Assembly (NCBI GenBank): GCA_002397275.1
Contig: DHAA01000113.1
Location: forward strand, 1,798-65,797
From: Thermacetogenium sp. UBA4966
GTDB taxonomy: Bacteria > Bacillota > DSM-12270 > Thermacetogeniales > Thermacetogeniaceae
Length of the DNA: 64,000 bases
Direction of reading: 5' to 3'
Part shown: one piece after another, positions 8,098 to 17,382 of the stretch
Position numbering within the stretch: position 1 is the stretch's first letter
How the letters are laid out: each line of letters begins with the position of its first letter
Program-made: the position numbers and the translations under genes
The notes under the pieces: generated by a model
The model's database searches: none
Seen by the model: the letters and a program-made list of their open reading frames with translations, nothing else
Told to the model about the DNA's origin: nothing

Positions 8098-8703
8098 ATG
8101 TTGATGGATATGACTGTCAAAGATTTCTTAGCAGAATTGGCCTCAGAATCCCCTGCCCCCGGGGGCGGGAGTGTTTCCGCGTTAGCCGGGAGTCTTGCCG
8201 CCGCTCTGCTCTCCATGGTGGCCAACCTCTCCGCGGGAGTAGGGGATGCGGAGGCTGTCTTGAAAAAGTCGGCGGCGCTGAAGGTTTCCCTGGAAAGGGA
8301 TGTAGATGCCGATACCGAGGCTTTTAACAGAGTAATGGGCGCCTACCGTCTCCCGAAACAAACAGATGGGCAAAAGGAAAAACGAGCTCAGGCTATTCAG
8401 CAGGCTCTGCAGGATGCGGCGCTGCATCCCCTGAAAGTCGCCCGGCGGTGCCTGGATGTGATGAAGCTTTGCCGCTGGGCCGTAACCTCCGGAAATCCCC
8501 ATGCTTTAAGCGACGCGGGCGTAGCCTCCTTGATGGCGCAATCCGGGATCAGAGGAGCGCTGTACAATGTAGAGATCAATTTAAAAAGCATCAAAGACGC
8601 AGAATTCAAAGCTGAGATGGAGAGGGAGAGGGAACAGATCCTCAAAGAGGCCCGTGCGCTTGAAGAGGATATCGAAGAGTTTCTAGAAAGCCGTTTATCA
8701 TGA
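8098..8703 (+). CDS. fchA: Methenyltetrahydrofolate cyclohydrolase / formimino-THF cyclodeaminase
   Basis: A 201-residue helical protein of the FTCD_C family. It converts 5-formimino-THF to 5,10-methenyl-THF plus ammonia, or interconverts methenyl- and formyl-THF. The hallmark SESPAPGGGSVSALAGSLAAAL lies at residues 15-36; this glycine-rich stretch binds folate. The start is the ATG at 8098, eight bases after GAGGAGG; a longer GTG start at 8074 would overlap ftcD. Placed directly after ftcD, the cyclodeaminase role is most likely, putting the histidine one-carbon unit into the same folate pool that MtgA supplies. Confidence 0.9.
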   Translation: MLMDMTVKDFLAELASESPAPGGGSVSALAGSLAAALLSMVANLSAGVGDAEAVLKKSAALKVSLERDVDADTEAFNRVMGAYRLPKQTDGQKEKRAQAIQQALQDAALHPLKVARRCLDVMKLCRWAVTSGNPHALSDAGVASLMAQSGIRGALYNVEINLKSIKDAEFKAEMEREREQILKEARALEEDIEEFLESRLS

Positions 8704-8894
8704 ACTGTGTTCGCCTGATCGGCCCGGCATTCATTGTCATTGAGACTGAGGCGCCGGGTTGATGCCGTAAACCGTTATACAGTCAAATGGCGCCGGATGC
8801 CGGATAACTCTTAGAATTAAGAACATGCTGCAAAAGGAGTTTCGTCGAATATAGTCGAATTTAAGCATATCTCCATTTTTGGGGGGTGTGTAAG

Positions 8895-10334
8895 ATGCAA
8901 AAGAAAAAACTAGAGCCGCTTGAAGAGCGTTTGGCCTTGCTGGAAAATGTTCTGGATACTATTTATGAAGGCGTTATCGTCACAGACACCGAGGGTAAGA
9001 TAGTTTTCTTTAACAGCGCTCTGGAGAGTATGGAGGGTTTAAAAAAGAGCGAGGTGCTGGGGCGCTATCTTTCAGATGTATACAAAGTTTCGCCGGAAAA
9101 AAATGACCACCGCCAGGTGCTCAAATCAGGAAAACCATATAAAGAGCAGTCGATAACATATTTTACCACTAAAGGCGAAGAGATCAATCTTGTGGCCGGC
9201 TTTTATCCGGTCAGTCATCAAGGGCAGGTTATCGGAGCTTTTTCGCTATGCCGTGACTTTACCAGGATCAAAGAGCTGCTCACTAAAAACATGAATCTGC
9301 AGAGGCAGGTTCAGCTGAAGAGGGACGGTGCAGAGCGCTTAAACAATGGAACCCGCTACGAACTTGAGGATTTTATCTATGCCAGCGAACAGATTGAAAG
9401 GCTGATCAATCAAGCACAGAAAGCGGCCTTGACCGATTTTCCGGTCCTGGTTTATGGAGAAACCGGGACGGGAAAGGAGATACTGGCGCAGGGAATACAC
9501 AATGCCAGCATCCGGCGGGAGGAGCCCTTCATCGGGATCAACTGTGCGGCGATCCCGGAAACGCTGTTGGAGAGCACCCTCTTCGGCACAGTGAAAGGGG
9601 CCTTTACAGGCGCTGTCGACAGCCCGGGGTTATTTCAGCAAGTGGGCAAAGGTACGCTGTTTCTCGATGAGATCAATTCCATGCCCCTCACGCTGCAGGC
9701 TAAACTGCTCAGGGTTCTGCAGGAAAGAAGATACCTGCGGGTGGGGTGTACCAGGGAACTCCCTTTGGAATGCCGGATCATGACCTCGACGAATATCGAC
9801 CCTTATCAGTGTATTGAAGAGGGGACCCTGAGAGAGGACATCTATTACCGTTTTGCGGTTTTTACACTGTGCATACCGCCTTTAAGAGAGCGCGTAGAGG
9901 ATATTGAAGAGCTTGTCAATCACTTTATTAAAAATTTCTGCAGGCTTTATGGACAGCGTGATGTGCGGCTGGACTCCGAACTGAAACAGGCTTTTCTAGG
10001 TTACAAGTGGCCGGGCAATGTCAGGGAATTGCAGCATGTGGTAGAGAGCAGCCTGGTCATGCTGAACCCCGGTCAAAGTGAGATCACCTTTGAACACTTA
10101 CCATCGTTTATCCGTCACAAATTTAAACAGCAAAAAGCTCACCTTACGCTAAAGTACACAGCGCAGAAGGATACGAAGACTTTGAACCAGATCATCAGAG
10201 ACACGGAAAAACAGGTTATTGTGGATGTGCTGAGCAGCCATGGGGGGAATATCACCAGGGCTGCCGAGTCACTGGGGATTGTGCGGCAGAATCTCCAGTA
10301 CCGCATGCGCAAACTGGGGATCAGCTCCCAGTAA
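8895..10334 (+). CDS. Sigma-54-dependent activator, PAS-AAA+-Fis
   Basis: A 479-residue enhancer-binding protein of the RocR/NtrC group; the ATG at 8895 follows GGGGGG and is preferred over GTG at 8886. A PAS sensor domain covers about residues 15-125. The AAA+ domain spans about 155-390 with Walker A GETGTGKE (188-195), GAFTGA for sigma-54 contact (235-240) and Walker B FLDEIN (256-261). A Fis-type helix-turn-helix closes the protein (NITRAAESLGIVRQNLQYRM). It sits inside the hut cluster with its own 190-base upstream gap. I could not find a convincing -24/-12 promoter in front of a hut gene, so it may act on the mttB promoters instead. The PAS ligand is unknown. Confidence 0.9.
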   Translation: MQKKKLEPLEERLALLENVLDTIYEGVIVTDTEGKIVFFNSALESMEGLKKSEVLGRYLSDVYKVSPEKNDHRQVLKSGKPYKEQSITYFTTKGEEINLVAGFYPVSHQGQVIGAFSLCRDFTRIKELLTKNMNLQRQVQLKRDGAERLNNGTRYELEDFIYASEQIERLINQAQKAALTDFPVLVYGETGTGKEILAQGIHNASIRREEPFIGINCAAIPETLLESTLFGTVKGAFTGAVDSPGLFQQVGKGTLFLDEINSMPLTLQAKLLRVLQERRYLRVGCTRELPLECRIMTSTNIDPYQCIEEGTLREDIYYRFAVFTLCIPPLRERVEDIEELVNHFIKNFCRLYGQRDVRLDSELKQAFLGYKWPGNVRELQHVVESSLVMLNPGQSEITFEHLPSFIRHKFKQQKAHLTLKYTAQKDTKTLNQIIRDTEKQVIVDVLSSHGGNITRAAESLGIVRQNLQYRMRKLGISSQ

Positions 10335-10384
10335 ACATATCTTTTACCAGTAATTGCAGCTATGGGGAGGAGAGGAAAGAAGAG

Positions 10385-12436
10385 ATGTTTACGAATCTTG
10401 AGATAGCAGACGCCATGACGATCAAACTGAGTGATCAGCTGCCGGAGGCGCCGGAGTTTCAACCGGGTATTCGCCGGGCGCCGGACAGGGGCTTCCACTT
10501 GTCCAGACATCAGGCCAAAATTGCCTTAAAAAACGCACTACGTTATGTTCCGCAGGAACTTCATGAGAAGCTCGCCCCTGAATTTTTGAATGAACTGCTC
10601 ACCAGGGGGCGTATTTACGCCTACCGCTACCGCCCGCAAGGGAGGATTTACGCTAAATCCATAGATGAATACAAAGGCGCCTGTATTGAGGGCAGGGCGT
10701 TTCAGGTGATGATCGACAACAACCTGGACTTCGAAGTGGCCCTCTACCCTTACGAACTGGTCACTTATGGGGAGACGGGGAGCGTCTGTCAGAACTGGCT
10801 GCAGTACCGGCTGATCAAAAAGTACCTGGAGGTGTTGACCGACCGCCAGACACTGGTGGTCATGTCCGGGCATCCCCTGGGGCTTTTCCCGTCCAGGCCG
10901 GAAGCACCGCGGGTGATCATCACCAATGCCTTGATGGTGGGGATGTTCGACAATCCCCATGACTGGGAGATCGCAGAAGAGATGGGAGTGGCCAACTACG
11001 GCCAGATGACCGCTGGCGGGTGGATGTATATCGGGCCGCAGGGAATCGTCCACGGCACCTTTAACACGCTGCTCAACGCCGGGCGGCTGAAGCTGGGGAT
11101 TCCCCATGACCGCGACCTGCGGGGACACCTCTTTGTTTCCTCAGGCCTCGGGGGTATGAGCGGCGCCCAGCCCAAGGCTGTGGAGATCGCCGGGGGGGTC
11201 GGCATCATCGCTGAAGTCGATTATTCTCGGATCAAGACGAGGCATGACCAGGGCTGGGTAGGCATGGTTTCAGACGACCTGGAGGAGATTTTTAGAACAG
11301 CCGGCGAGTATCTCCGCAAAAAGGAATCGATCTCCATCGCCTATCACGGCAATATCGTCGACCTGCTGGAGTATGCGGTGGAGAAGAACATTCATATCGA
11401 TCTGCTGACGGATCAGACCTCCTGCCATGCTGTTTATGAAGGGGGCTACTGCCCGCAGGGGATTACCTTTGAGGAAAGAACGAGGCTGCTGGCAGAGGAC
11501 CGGGAGAGGTTTAATCAACTGGTCGACCGCACTTTACAGCGCCACTTTTCACTGATCAAAACCCTTACAGAACGGGGAGTCTACTTTTTCGATTACGGCA
11601 ACTCCTTTATGAAAGCGGTGTTTGACGCCGGAGTAAAGGAGATCTCCAAAAACGGCATAGATGAAAAAGACGGCTTTATCTGGCCTTCTTATGTGGAGGA
11701 TATCATGGGGCCGATGCTCTTCGACTACGGATACGGCCCTTTTCGCTGGGTCTGCCTGAGCGGCAGGCATGAGGACCTGGTTAAAACAGACCATGCCGCC
11801 ATGGAATGCATCGACCCCCATCGCCGCGGCCAGGACCGGGATAACTACATCTGGATCCGGGACGCCGAAAAAAATGAGCTGGTCGTGGGGTCTGAGGCGC
11901 GTATCCTTTACCAGGATGCGGAGGGCAGGATCAGGATTGCCCTCAAGTTCAATGAAATGGTGCGCAACCGCGAGATCGGCCCGGTGATGCTCGGCCGCGA
12001 CCATCATGATGTCAGCGGCACAGATTCGCCCTTTAGAGAGACTGCCAACATCAAGGACGGCAGCAATGTGATGGCCGATATGGCCGTCCACTGCTTCGCC
12101 GGCAACGCCGCCCGGGGGATGAGCCTCATCGCCTTGCATAACGGGGGCGGAGTCGGTATCGGCAAATCGATCAACGGTGGTTTCGGTCTGGTTTTGGATG
12201 GCAGCGCAAGGGTTGACGCCATCATCAAATCCGCTCTGCTCTGGGATGTGATGGGAGGTGTGGCCAGGCGTTCCTGGGCCAGAAATGAGAATTCCGTCGC
12301 CACAAGTATGGAGTTTAACAGGAACCGCCGGGGGGATGCTCAGATCACCATTCCTTACCTGGCAGATGAAGAACTGGTCGAGAAATTAGTCGGGGAAGCT
12401 GTAGGGAAACAAAACCCTGAGGGGGTAAAATCTTGA
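10385..12436 (+). CDS. hutU: Urocanate hydratase (long form)
   Basis: A 683-residue NAD-dependent lyase adding water to urocanate to give imidazolone propionate, the second Hut step. Recognisable blocks are LVVMSGHPLGLFPS, YGQMTAGGWMYIGPQGIVHGT, the NAD-binding GGMSGAQPKA and the C-terminal HNGGGVGIGKSINGGFG. It is longer than the roughly 555-residue proteobacterial enzyme, as commonly seen in clostridia. A purine-rich leader with GGGGAGGAG precedes the ATG. Its stop overlaps the TTG start of the transporter permease, so hutU and the transporter appear to form one unit. Confidence 0.93.
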   Translation: MFTNLEIADAMTIKLSDQLPEAPEFQPGIRRAPDRGFHLSRHQAKIALKNALRYVPQELHEKLAPEFLNELLTRGRIYAYRYRPQGRIYAKSIDEYKGACIEGRAFQVMIDNNLDFEVALYPYELVTYGETGSVCQNWLQYRLIKKYLEVLTDRQTLVVMSGHPLGLFPSRPEAPRVIITNALMVGMFDNPHDWEIAEEMGVANYGQMTAGGWMYIGPQGIVHGTFNTLLNAGRLKLGIPHDRDLRGHLFVSSGLGGMSGAQPKAVEIAGGVGIIAEVDYSRIKTRHDQGWVGMVSDDLEEIFRTAGEYLRKKESISIAYHGNIVDLLEYAVEKNIHIDLLTDQTSCHAVYEGGYCPQGITFEERTRLLAEDRERFNQLVDRTLQRHFSLIKTLTERGVYFFDYGNSFMKAVFDAGVKEISKNGIDEKDGFIWPSYVEDIMGPMLFDYGYGPFRWVCLSGRHEDLVKTDHAAMECIDPHRRGQDRDNYIWIRDAEKNELVVGSEARILYQDAEGRIRIALKFNEMVRNREIGPVMLGRDHHDVSGTDSPFRETANIKDGSNVMADMAVHCFAGNAARGMSLIALHNGGGVGIGKSINGGFGLVLDGSARVDAIIKSALLWDVMGGVARRSWARNENSVATSMEFNRNRRGDAQITIPYLADEELVEKLVGEAVGKQNPEGVKS

Positions 12437-13089
12437 GCGATTTACTGAAGTATATGGTGGAAAACGCTTCAATCATTCTGAATTATACCGAAACTCATTT
12501 TTCTCTGATCTTCAGCGCGGTGATCATCTCGCTGCTGCTCTGGATTCCTGTAGGTATACTCATCTCTCGGAATGAGAAGCTGGCCGGTATAGTGCTGGGT
12601 ATCGCCAACACTATCTTTTGCATACCCAGTCTCGCTTTGTTCGCGGTTTTCGTGACGGTTCCCTTTTTAGGGCTGGGGAGATCATCCGCTCTTCTCGCCC
12701 TGGTGCTCTATGCCATGATGCCGATGGTGATCAATGTGTACCAGGGGATTAAAATTGTTGATAAAAATGTGATCGAAGCGGCCAAAGGGATGGGCATGAA
12801 TTCCGGGCAGATTCTAAAAGAGATCCAGTTCCCTCTGGCGGTTCCGGTGATGTTCGCCGGCGTCAGGATAACGGTGGTTATGTCGACAGGCATTGCCGCT
12901 ATCGCCGCCTATATCGGTGAGAGGAACCTGGGACGCCTGATTACCGAGGGCTTGACGAGGAATAACATCGAGATGATTCTCACAGGAGCTATACTGGTAG
13001 CCCTGATCGCTATTTTCTTTGACACCGTGCTGGGAGCCTTTGAGAAGATGCTGGTGCCGAAAGGCCTAAAGATACGCCGCAGTAATTAA
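12433..13089 (+). CDS. opuCB: OpuC-type ABC transporter permease 1
   Basis: A 218-residue inner-membrane permease of the glycine betaine/choline (OpuCB/ProW) family with about five or six hydrophobic spans. The family EAA-like loop is EAAKGMGMNSGQILKEIQFP, followed by VMFAGVRI. The TTG start overlaps the hutU stop (TTGA) and has GAGGGGG eight bases upstream. It pairs with the permease at 14254, the ATPase at 13126 and the lipoprotein at 14984. Coupling to hutU suggests that the substrate enters histidine catabolism; the family normally binds quaternary ammonium compounds. Confidence 0.9.
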   Translation: MSDLLKYMVENASIILNYTETHFSLIFSAVIISLLLWIPVGILISRNEKLAGIVLGIANTIFCIPSLALFAVFVTVPFLGLGRSSALLALVLYAMMPMVINVYQGIKIVDKNVIEAAKGMGMNSGQILKEIQFPLAVPVMFAGVRITVVMSTGIAAIAAYIGERNLGRLITEGLTRNNIEMILTGAILVALIAIFFDTVLGAFEKMLVPKGLKIRRSN

Positions 13090-13125
13090 CCGGATGCAGA
13101 GGACAGAGGACAAGGGGGAAAAAGA

Positions 13126-14253
13126 GTGATTGAATTACACGATGTCACAAAAATATATGATGGACAGACTGTTCCGGCTGTAGAGGATTTAACGCTGAAG
13201 ATCGAGGAAGGGGAGACCTGTGTCTTTGTCGGACCCTCCGGTTGCGGTAAAAGCACTATCCTGCGCATGATCAACCGCATGATCGAACAGACCTCCGGGG
13301 ATGTATTGATCGACGGCAAGGATGTGCGGGAAACGGACCCCAACCAGCTTCGCATGAGCATCGGCTATGTTATTCAGCAGATCGGCTTGCTGCCTCACCG
13401 TACCGTCGCCGAAAACATCGGCATCGTTCCCCGCCTTCACGGCTGGGGGAAAGACAGGGTCGCCGCACGTGTCGACGAACTGCTGGAGCTGATGGGATTG
13501 GACCCGGAAGAAACAAGAACGAAGTTTCCCGCCCAGCTCAGCGGCGGGCAGATGCAGAGGGTGGGGGTCGCCCGGGCGATGGCGGTGGACCCTCCGGTCA
13601 TGCTGATGGACGAACCATTTGGAGCCGTCGATCCCATCGTCAGGAGCCGCCTGCAGGATGAATTTCTCAGACTGCAGAGAGAGATGAGGAAAACCATCTG
13701 TTTTGTCACCCATGACATTAACGAGGCCATCAAGATGGGGGATACGATCGCCATTTTCACCAAGGGCCGGCTTGTTCAGCACGGTACCCCGCAGGAGATC
13801 CTGTCGCATCCCAAAAACGAGTTCGTAAAAGACTTTATCGGACAGGACCGGGTTGTGAAGATGCTGACCCTCTTCCAGGTCCATAATATAGCAAGGCCAA
13901 ACCCATGTATTATCCGGGAGAACGAGCTGCCCGATATCGGCCGGAAAATGCAGCAAGAGCAAGCGCCGGTGATCTTCCTGGTGGACGATTCCGGAAAACC
14001 ATGCGGCCTGATTACAGCTGAGGACCTGGAAAGGGAGACCGCGAACGGCGCCGGGACGGAAAGGCTCAAGGAGCTGGCTTACAGCAAACGGGGCGCTTTC
14101 ATAGGAGGGGATCTGCTTTTAAACGACGCCCTTTCTTATATGTTGGAGTGGGATACGGATTACCTTGGCGTGATGAATGGACGCGGCCTTGCCGAGGTGC
14201 TCTCCATGGCCGATATCAGAGAGTGTGCCTGCCGGAAAGAAGGGGATCAGTAG
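13126..14253 (+). CDS. opuCA: OpuC-type ABC transporter ATPase with CBS domains
   Basis: A 375-residue ATPase that powers the importer. The ABC domain has Walker A GPSGCGKST (about residues 37-45), Q-loop region VIQQIGLLPHRTV, signature LSGGQMQR and Walker B VMLMDEPFGAVDP. After about residue 245 comes a C-terminal CBS-pair region, which in OpuA and OpuC proteins senses ionic strength; here it is modest in length. The GTG start has AGGGGG seven bases upstream. The next permease begins directly after its TAG. Confidence 0.93.
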   Translation: MIELHDVTKIYDGQTVPAVEDLTLKIEEGETCVFVGPSGCGKSTILRMINRMIEQTSGDVLIDGKDVRETDPNQLRMSIGYVIQQIGLLPHRTVAENIGIVPRLHGWGKDRVAARVDELLELMGLDPEETRTKFPAQLSGGQMQRVGVARAMAVDPPVMLMDEPFGAVDPIVRSRLQDEFLRLQREMRKTICFVTHDINEAIKMGDTIAIFTKGRLVQHGTPQEILSHPKNEFVKDFIGQDRVVKMLTLFQVHNIARPNPCIIRENELPDIGRKMQQEQAPVIFLVDDSGKPCGLITAEDLERETANGAGTERLKELAYSKRGAFIGGDLLLNDALSYMLEWDTDYLGVMNGRGLAEVLSMADIRECACRKEGDQ

Positions 14254-14895
14254 ATGAATGGCGTGCGTATACTGGATGCGTTGTCCAGGGTGCCGCAAGA
14301 GCTGACGATCCATATTATCATGGTGGTCGTGTCTTTAGCTATCGCCATCGCCGTCTCTATTCCTCTGGGAGTCTTTTTGACCAGGCCGCGCTTTAAAAAG
14401 TTCGGAGTAGTGGCGATGAATATCCTCAATATTTTTCAGGCTTTTCCCGGCATGGCGATCATCGCCCTGACCATGCCTATTCTGGGATTGGGGCTCAAGC
14501 CTGCTATTGGAGCTTTAGTTGTGCAGGCCCTCTTGCCTATCGCCAGGAATACCATCGCCGGGCTTTACGGGGTCGATTCCAGTATCAAGGAGGCGGCCCA
14601 GGGGATGGGAATGTCTGAGGGGAGGATACTAAAAGAGGTCGAGGTTCCTCTCGCCCTGCCGGTTATTCTGGCAGGGATCAGGACCTCCGCGGTCTATGTG
14701 GTCAGCGTGGGTACCCTGGCCGCCTACATCGGCGGAGGGGGTCTGGGGAACTTGATTATAACCGGACTGAATATGCTCTGGGTCGAATTCCTGATCGTAG
14801 GCGCCGGTTTTGGAGCTTTGCTGGCAATCGCTTTTGACCGGGGGCTGAGTTATGTAGAGTTCAGACTCACGCCTCCTGGTTTTTCCACTAAATAG
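14254..14895 (+). CDS. opuCD: OpuC-type ABC transporter permease 2
   Basis: A 213-residue membrane protein paralogous to the permease at 12433. It has the family loop EAAQGMGMSEGRILKEVEVP followed by VILAGIRTSAVYVV and GTLAAYIGGGGLG. Its ATG follows the ATPase stop without a gap, which suggests translational coupling. With the first permease it should form the heterodimeric channel of an OpuC-like importer. Confidence 0.92.
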   Translation: MNGVRILDALSRVPQELTIHIIMVVVSLAIAIAVSIPLGVFLTRPRFKKFGVVAMNILNIFQAFPGMAIIALTMPILGLGLKPAIGALVVQALLPIARNTIAGLYGVDSSIKEAAQGMGMSEGRILKEVEVPLALPVILAGIRTSAVYVVSVGTLAAYIGGGGLGNLIITGLNMLWVEFLIVGAGFGALLAIAFDRGLSYVEFRLTPPGFSTK

Positions 14896-14983
14896 AATAA
14901 AAGCTTTCCGCTTGAGGAGGTGAGAGCCTGCTTCAATTGCTGCCTATTGCGGTAAAAGTGAAAAAAGGAAAAGGGGGATATCT

Positions 14984-15904
14984 GTGAAAAAAACTTTTAT
15001 GCGGAGTCTTGTTTTGCTGCTGGTTCTGTCATTGGCTGTCTTCGCCCTCGCCGGATGCGGCGATAAAAAGGCTGATGCGGACAAGCCTACGATTGTAGTC
15101 GGTTCCAAGACCTTCACCGAAGCCCTGCTGCTGGGGACGCTGACCTATGATTACCTGGAAGCGAAGGAGTATCCGGTGGAAAACAAGGTCGGTCTGGGCG
15201 AATTGGCTGTTGTCAGGCCGGCTTTGGAATCAGGGGAGATCAACTGCTACTGGGAGTATACCGGCACTGTTTTGATTTCTGTTATGGAAGAAGAGCCGAG
15301 CTATGACGAAGAGAAGTGCTACAATGCGGTCAAGGACTGGGACGCCAAGAACGATATCGTCTGGCTGCCCTATGCGAAATACCAGAGCACATATTGTCTG
15401 CCGGTCAGGAAAGAGATCGCCGAAAAGTACAACTTAAAAACCATCTCCGATTTGGTCGCCCAGGTTAAGAAAGGCGAGAAAATCCGCCTTGCCGGTTTCC
15501 AGGAATGGGTGGAGCGCCCGGATGGGCTGCCGCATGTGGAAGAAGTTTATGAATTCAAGTATCCCAAGGACCAGATCAGCTTGCTCGCCATGTTCATGGG
15601 CTTAGAAGCCATGAAAGAAGGGGAAGTCGACGTTTGCATCTCCAACACAATCGAGCCCAGGATCAATTCTTATGGCCTGGCCGTTCTGGAAGATGACAAG
15701 AACTGCTTCCCGGTTTACAATCCGGCGCCGCTTGTCAGAAAAGAGATTATCGACGCTTATCCGGAACTTGCCGACGATATTCAGAAGCTCACAGACGAGC
15801 TGAACGAGGACTCGATCAACGATCTGTGCGCCAGAGTCGATGTTGACAAGCAGAGCGTGGAGAAGGTATCCAAAGATTTCTTAAAGGAAAAAAAGCTGAT
15901 CTAA
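14984..15904 (+). CDS. opuCC: OpuC-type substrate-binding lipoprotein
   Basis: A 306-residue extracellular binding protein anchored by lipid. The signal peptide ends in the lipobox LAGC, with Cys25 as the lipidated residue. The mature part starts with IVVGSKTFTEALLLG, the standard entry of the OsmF/OpuCC family, and has YWEYTGT and SNTIEPRINSYGLAV later. This family cages trimethylammonium groups with aromatic residues; EgtU, which binds ergothioneine, belongs to the same fold. No signal here proves which betaine is bound. The GTG start follows AAGGGGG. It completes the transporter linked to hutU. Confidence 0.9.
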   Translation: MKKTFMRSLVLLLVLSLAVFALAGCGDKKADADKPTIVVGSKTFTEALLLGTLTYDYLEAKEYPVENKVGLGELAVVRPALESGEINCYWEYTGTVLISVMEEEPSYDEEKCYNAVKDWDAKNDIVWLPYAKYQSTYCLPVRKEIAEKYNLKTISDLVAQVKKGEKIRLAGFQEWVERPDGLPHVEEVYEFKYPKDQISLLAMFMGLEAMKEGEVDVCISNTIEPRINSYGLAVLEDDKNCFPVYNPAPLVRKEIIDAYPELADDIQKLTDELNEDSINDLCARVDVDKQSVEKVSKDFLKEKKLI

Positions 15905-16081
15905 AGTAACCGTAATAACTGAATCTAACCGGCCCCGGCGCCTGCCTGCAAGAGAGCCGCCAGGGGCGAATAACGGAAACCCGGGTTTGCAGTAATCGCA
16001 CGTATATTTAATTTTTGCATTAATATCATGCACCCGCTGGAATTATCGCCGTCACCCTGGGTTGAGAAAAAGATATAAAAA

Positions 16082-16160
16082 GTTCTGCTTAGAGTGAAGA
16101 GATGCCGGGGGGTGGAGAGCGGAAAAATCGCGTCTGCTCCCTATTTTCTTTTGATTTAAT
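16082..16160 (+). promoter_or_regulatory. Degenerate attenuator-like leader before aconitase X
   Basis: The stretch TTCTGCTTAGAG is identical to one at 2389-2400 in the mttB-1 leader. It is followed by TAG (16090) and AAG (16097) with a four-base gap, then a weak hairpin (GGAGAGCG against a CGC..GCTCC arm) and CTATTTTCTTTT. Only two NAG triplets keep phase, so it looks like a decayed or variant copy of the hut leader units. Confidence 0.35.
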
Positions 16161-16179
16161 GAGAGAGGGGTATTGTGTT

Positions 16180-17382
16180 GTGTACCTGACCGAGTATGAA
16201 CAAGAGATGCTTGACGGGAAATATGGTTCCGCATCAAAGATGGCTCTCCAGGTACAGGTTGCCGTCGGGGAGTGTTTTGGAGCAAAGCGCCTGCTGGAGG
16301 CGAGCCGTGTGCATGTGGCTTCCAGCAACCAGGAGGCTGACGTTTGGTTCGCTGAAAAACTGCTCAAGTTGGGGGGGCGCTGCCGGATAACGCCTACTGT
16401 GAACCCCGGCTTCAACCTTTCCTATTTGAGCCGCTACCTCTCCATATCCAGGGAAGATGCCGGCCTGATGGAAAGAGCGCGCCGGGCTTACAGGGATCTG
16501 GGGGCGCTGCTGACCTTAAGCTGCACCCCTTATTTAGAGGCCAATGTGCCCCGCTTCGGCGAGATCCTGTCTTATTCGGAAACCAGCGTTACCATCTATG
16601 TTAATTCCGTGATCGGCGCTCGCACCAACCGGGAAGCGGTACAGAGTTCCCTTTGCGCGGCGATCACCGGCAGAGTTCCTGAATACGGATTTCTGCTCAA
16701 TGAAAACCGCCGGGGGACGGTACTCGTGCAGGTGGATGCCGACCTCAGATCAGATTTCGACTACCAGCTCCTGGGGTGCTGTACGCAAAAGATCGGGCCG
16801 GGGGTTCCTGTTTTTGTCGGACTGCCCGCAAACCCTTCCCAGGAGGCGCTGATCAACCTCGGTACTCAGCTGAATACCACCGCTTCCTATGCCATGTTCC
16901 ATATCCCGGGCGTTACGCCGGAAGCGCCCGATCTGAAGGCGGCTTTTGCCGGGAGGGAACCGGAAAGAGTGGTTACCGTTACCGATGATGATCTGCATGA
17001 GATTCATCAGATAATCTCTCAGCCCCCGCAAAAGATCGATTTCGCCATGTTCGGCTGCCCGCACTTCACCATCCGCCAGGTGCAGGAGGTGGCGAGCCTT
17101 GTCCGAGGAAAGAAACTGGCCGCGGAGATGTGGGTGCTCACCTCCAGCCTGAACAGGGAGCTGGCGCGGCGCACAGGCATGCTGCAGGACATTGAGCAGG
17201 CCGGGGGGCGCCTTGTGGAGGATACCTGTATCGACCAACCCTGCTGGTCGCACCTGAAGGGGAAGGTGGGGGTCACAGATTCACCGAAATGCGCTTACTA
17301 CGCCAAAATGAGGGGCATGGATTTTGTCGTCAGGGATTTGGCGTCCTGTGTCCAGGCAGCTGTAAAGGGGGAAGTGTCGTGA
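16180..17382 (+). CDS. Aconitase X catalytic subunit (large)
   Basis: A 400-residue protein of the aconitase X family (formerly DUF521). The start is the GTG at 16180, nine bases after AGAGAGGGG, giving the usual opening YLTEYEQEMLDGKYG; an earlier ATG at 16102 would extend it into the leader hairpin. Cys-containing segments such as LSCTPYLE and FGCPHF, and the closing WVLTSS and DTCIDQPCW regions, fit an Fe-S hydratase. Known members are cis-3-hydroxy-L-proline dehydratase in bacteria and a mevalonate-5-phosphate dehydratase in archaea. The bacterial role is more likely, but neighbours do not settle the substrate. The swivel subunit gene overlaps its end. Confidence 0.87.
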   Translation: MYLTEYEQEMLDGKYGSASKMALQVQVAVGECFGAKRLLEASRVHVASSNQEADVWFAEKLLKLGGRCRITPTVNPGFNLSYLSRYLSISREDAGLMERARRAYRDLGALLTLSCTPYLEANVPRFGEILSYSETSVTIYVNSVIGARTNREAVQSSLCAAITGRVPEYGFLLNENRRGTVLVQVDADLRSDFDYQLLGCCTQKIGPGVPVFVGLPANPSQEALINLGTQLNTTASYAMFHIPGVTPEAPDLKAAFAGREPERVVTVTDDDLHEIHQIISQPPQKIDFAMFGCPHFTIRQVQEVASLVRGKKLAAEMWVLTSSLNRELARRTGMLQDIEQAGGRLVEDTCIDQPCWSHLKGKVGVTDSPKCAYYAKMRGMDFVVRDLASCVQAAVKGEVS

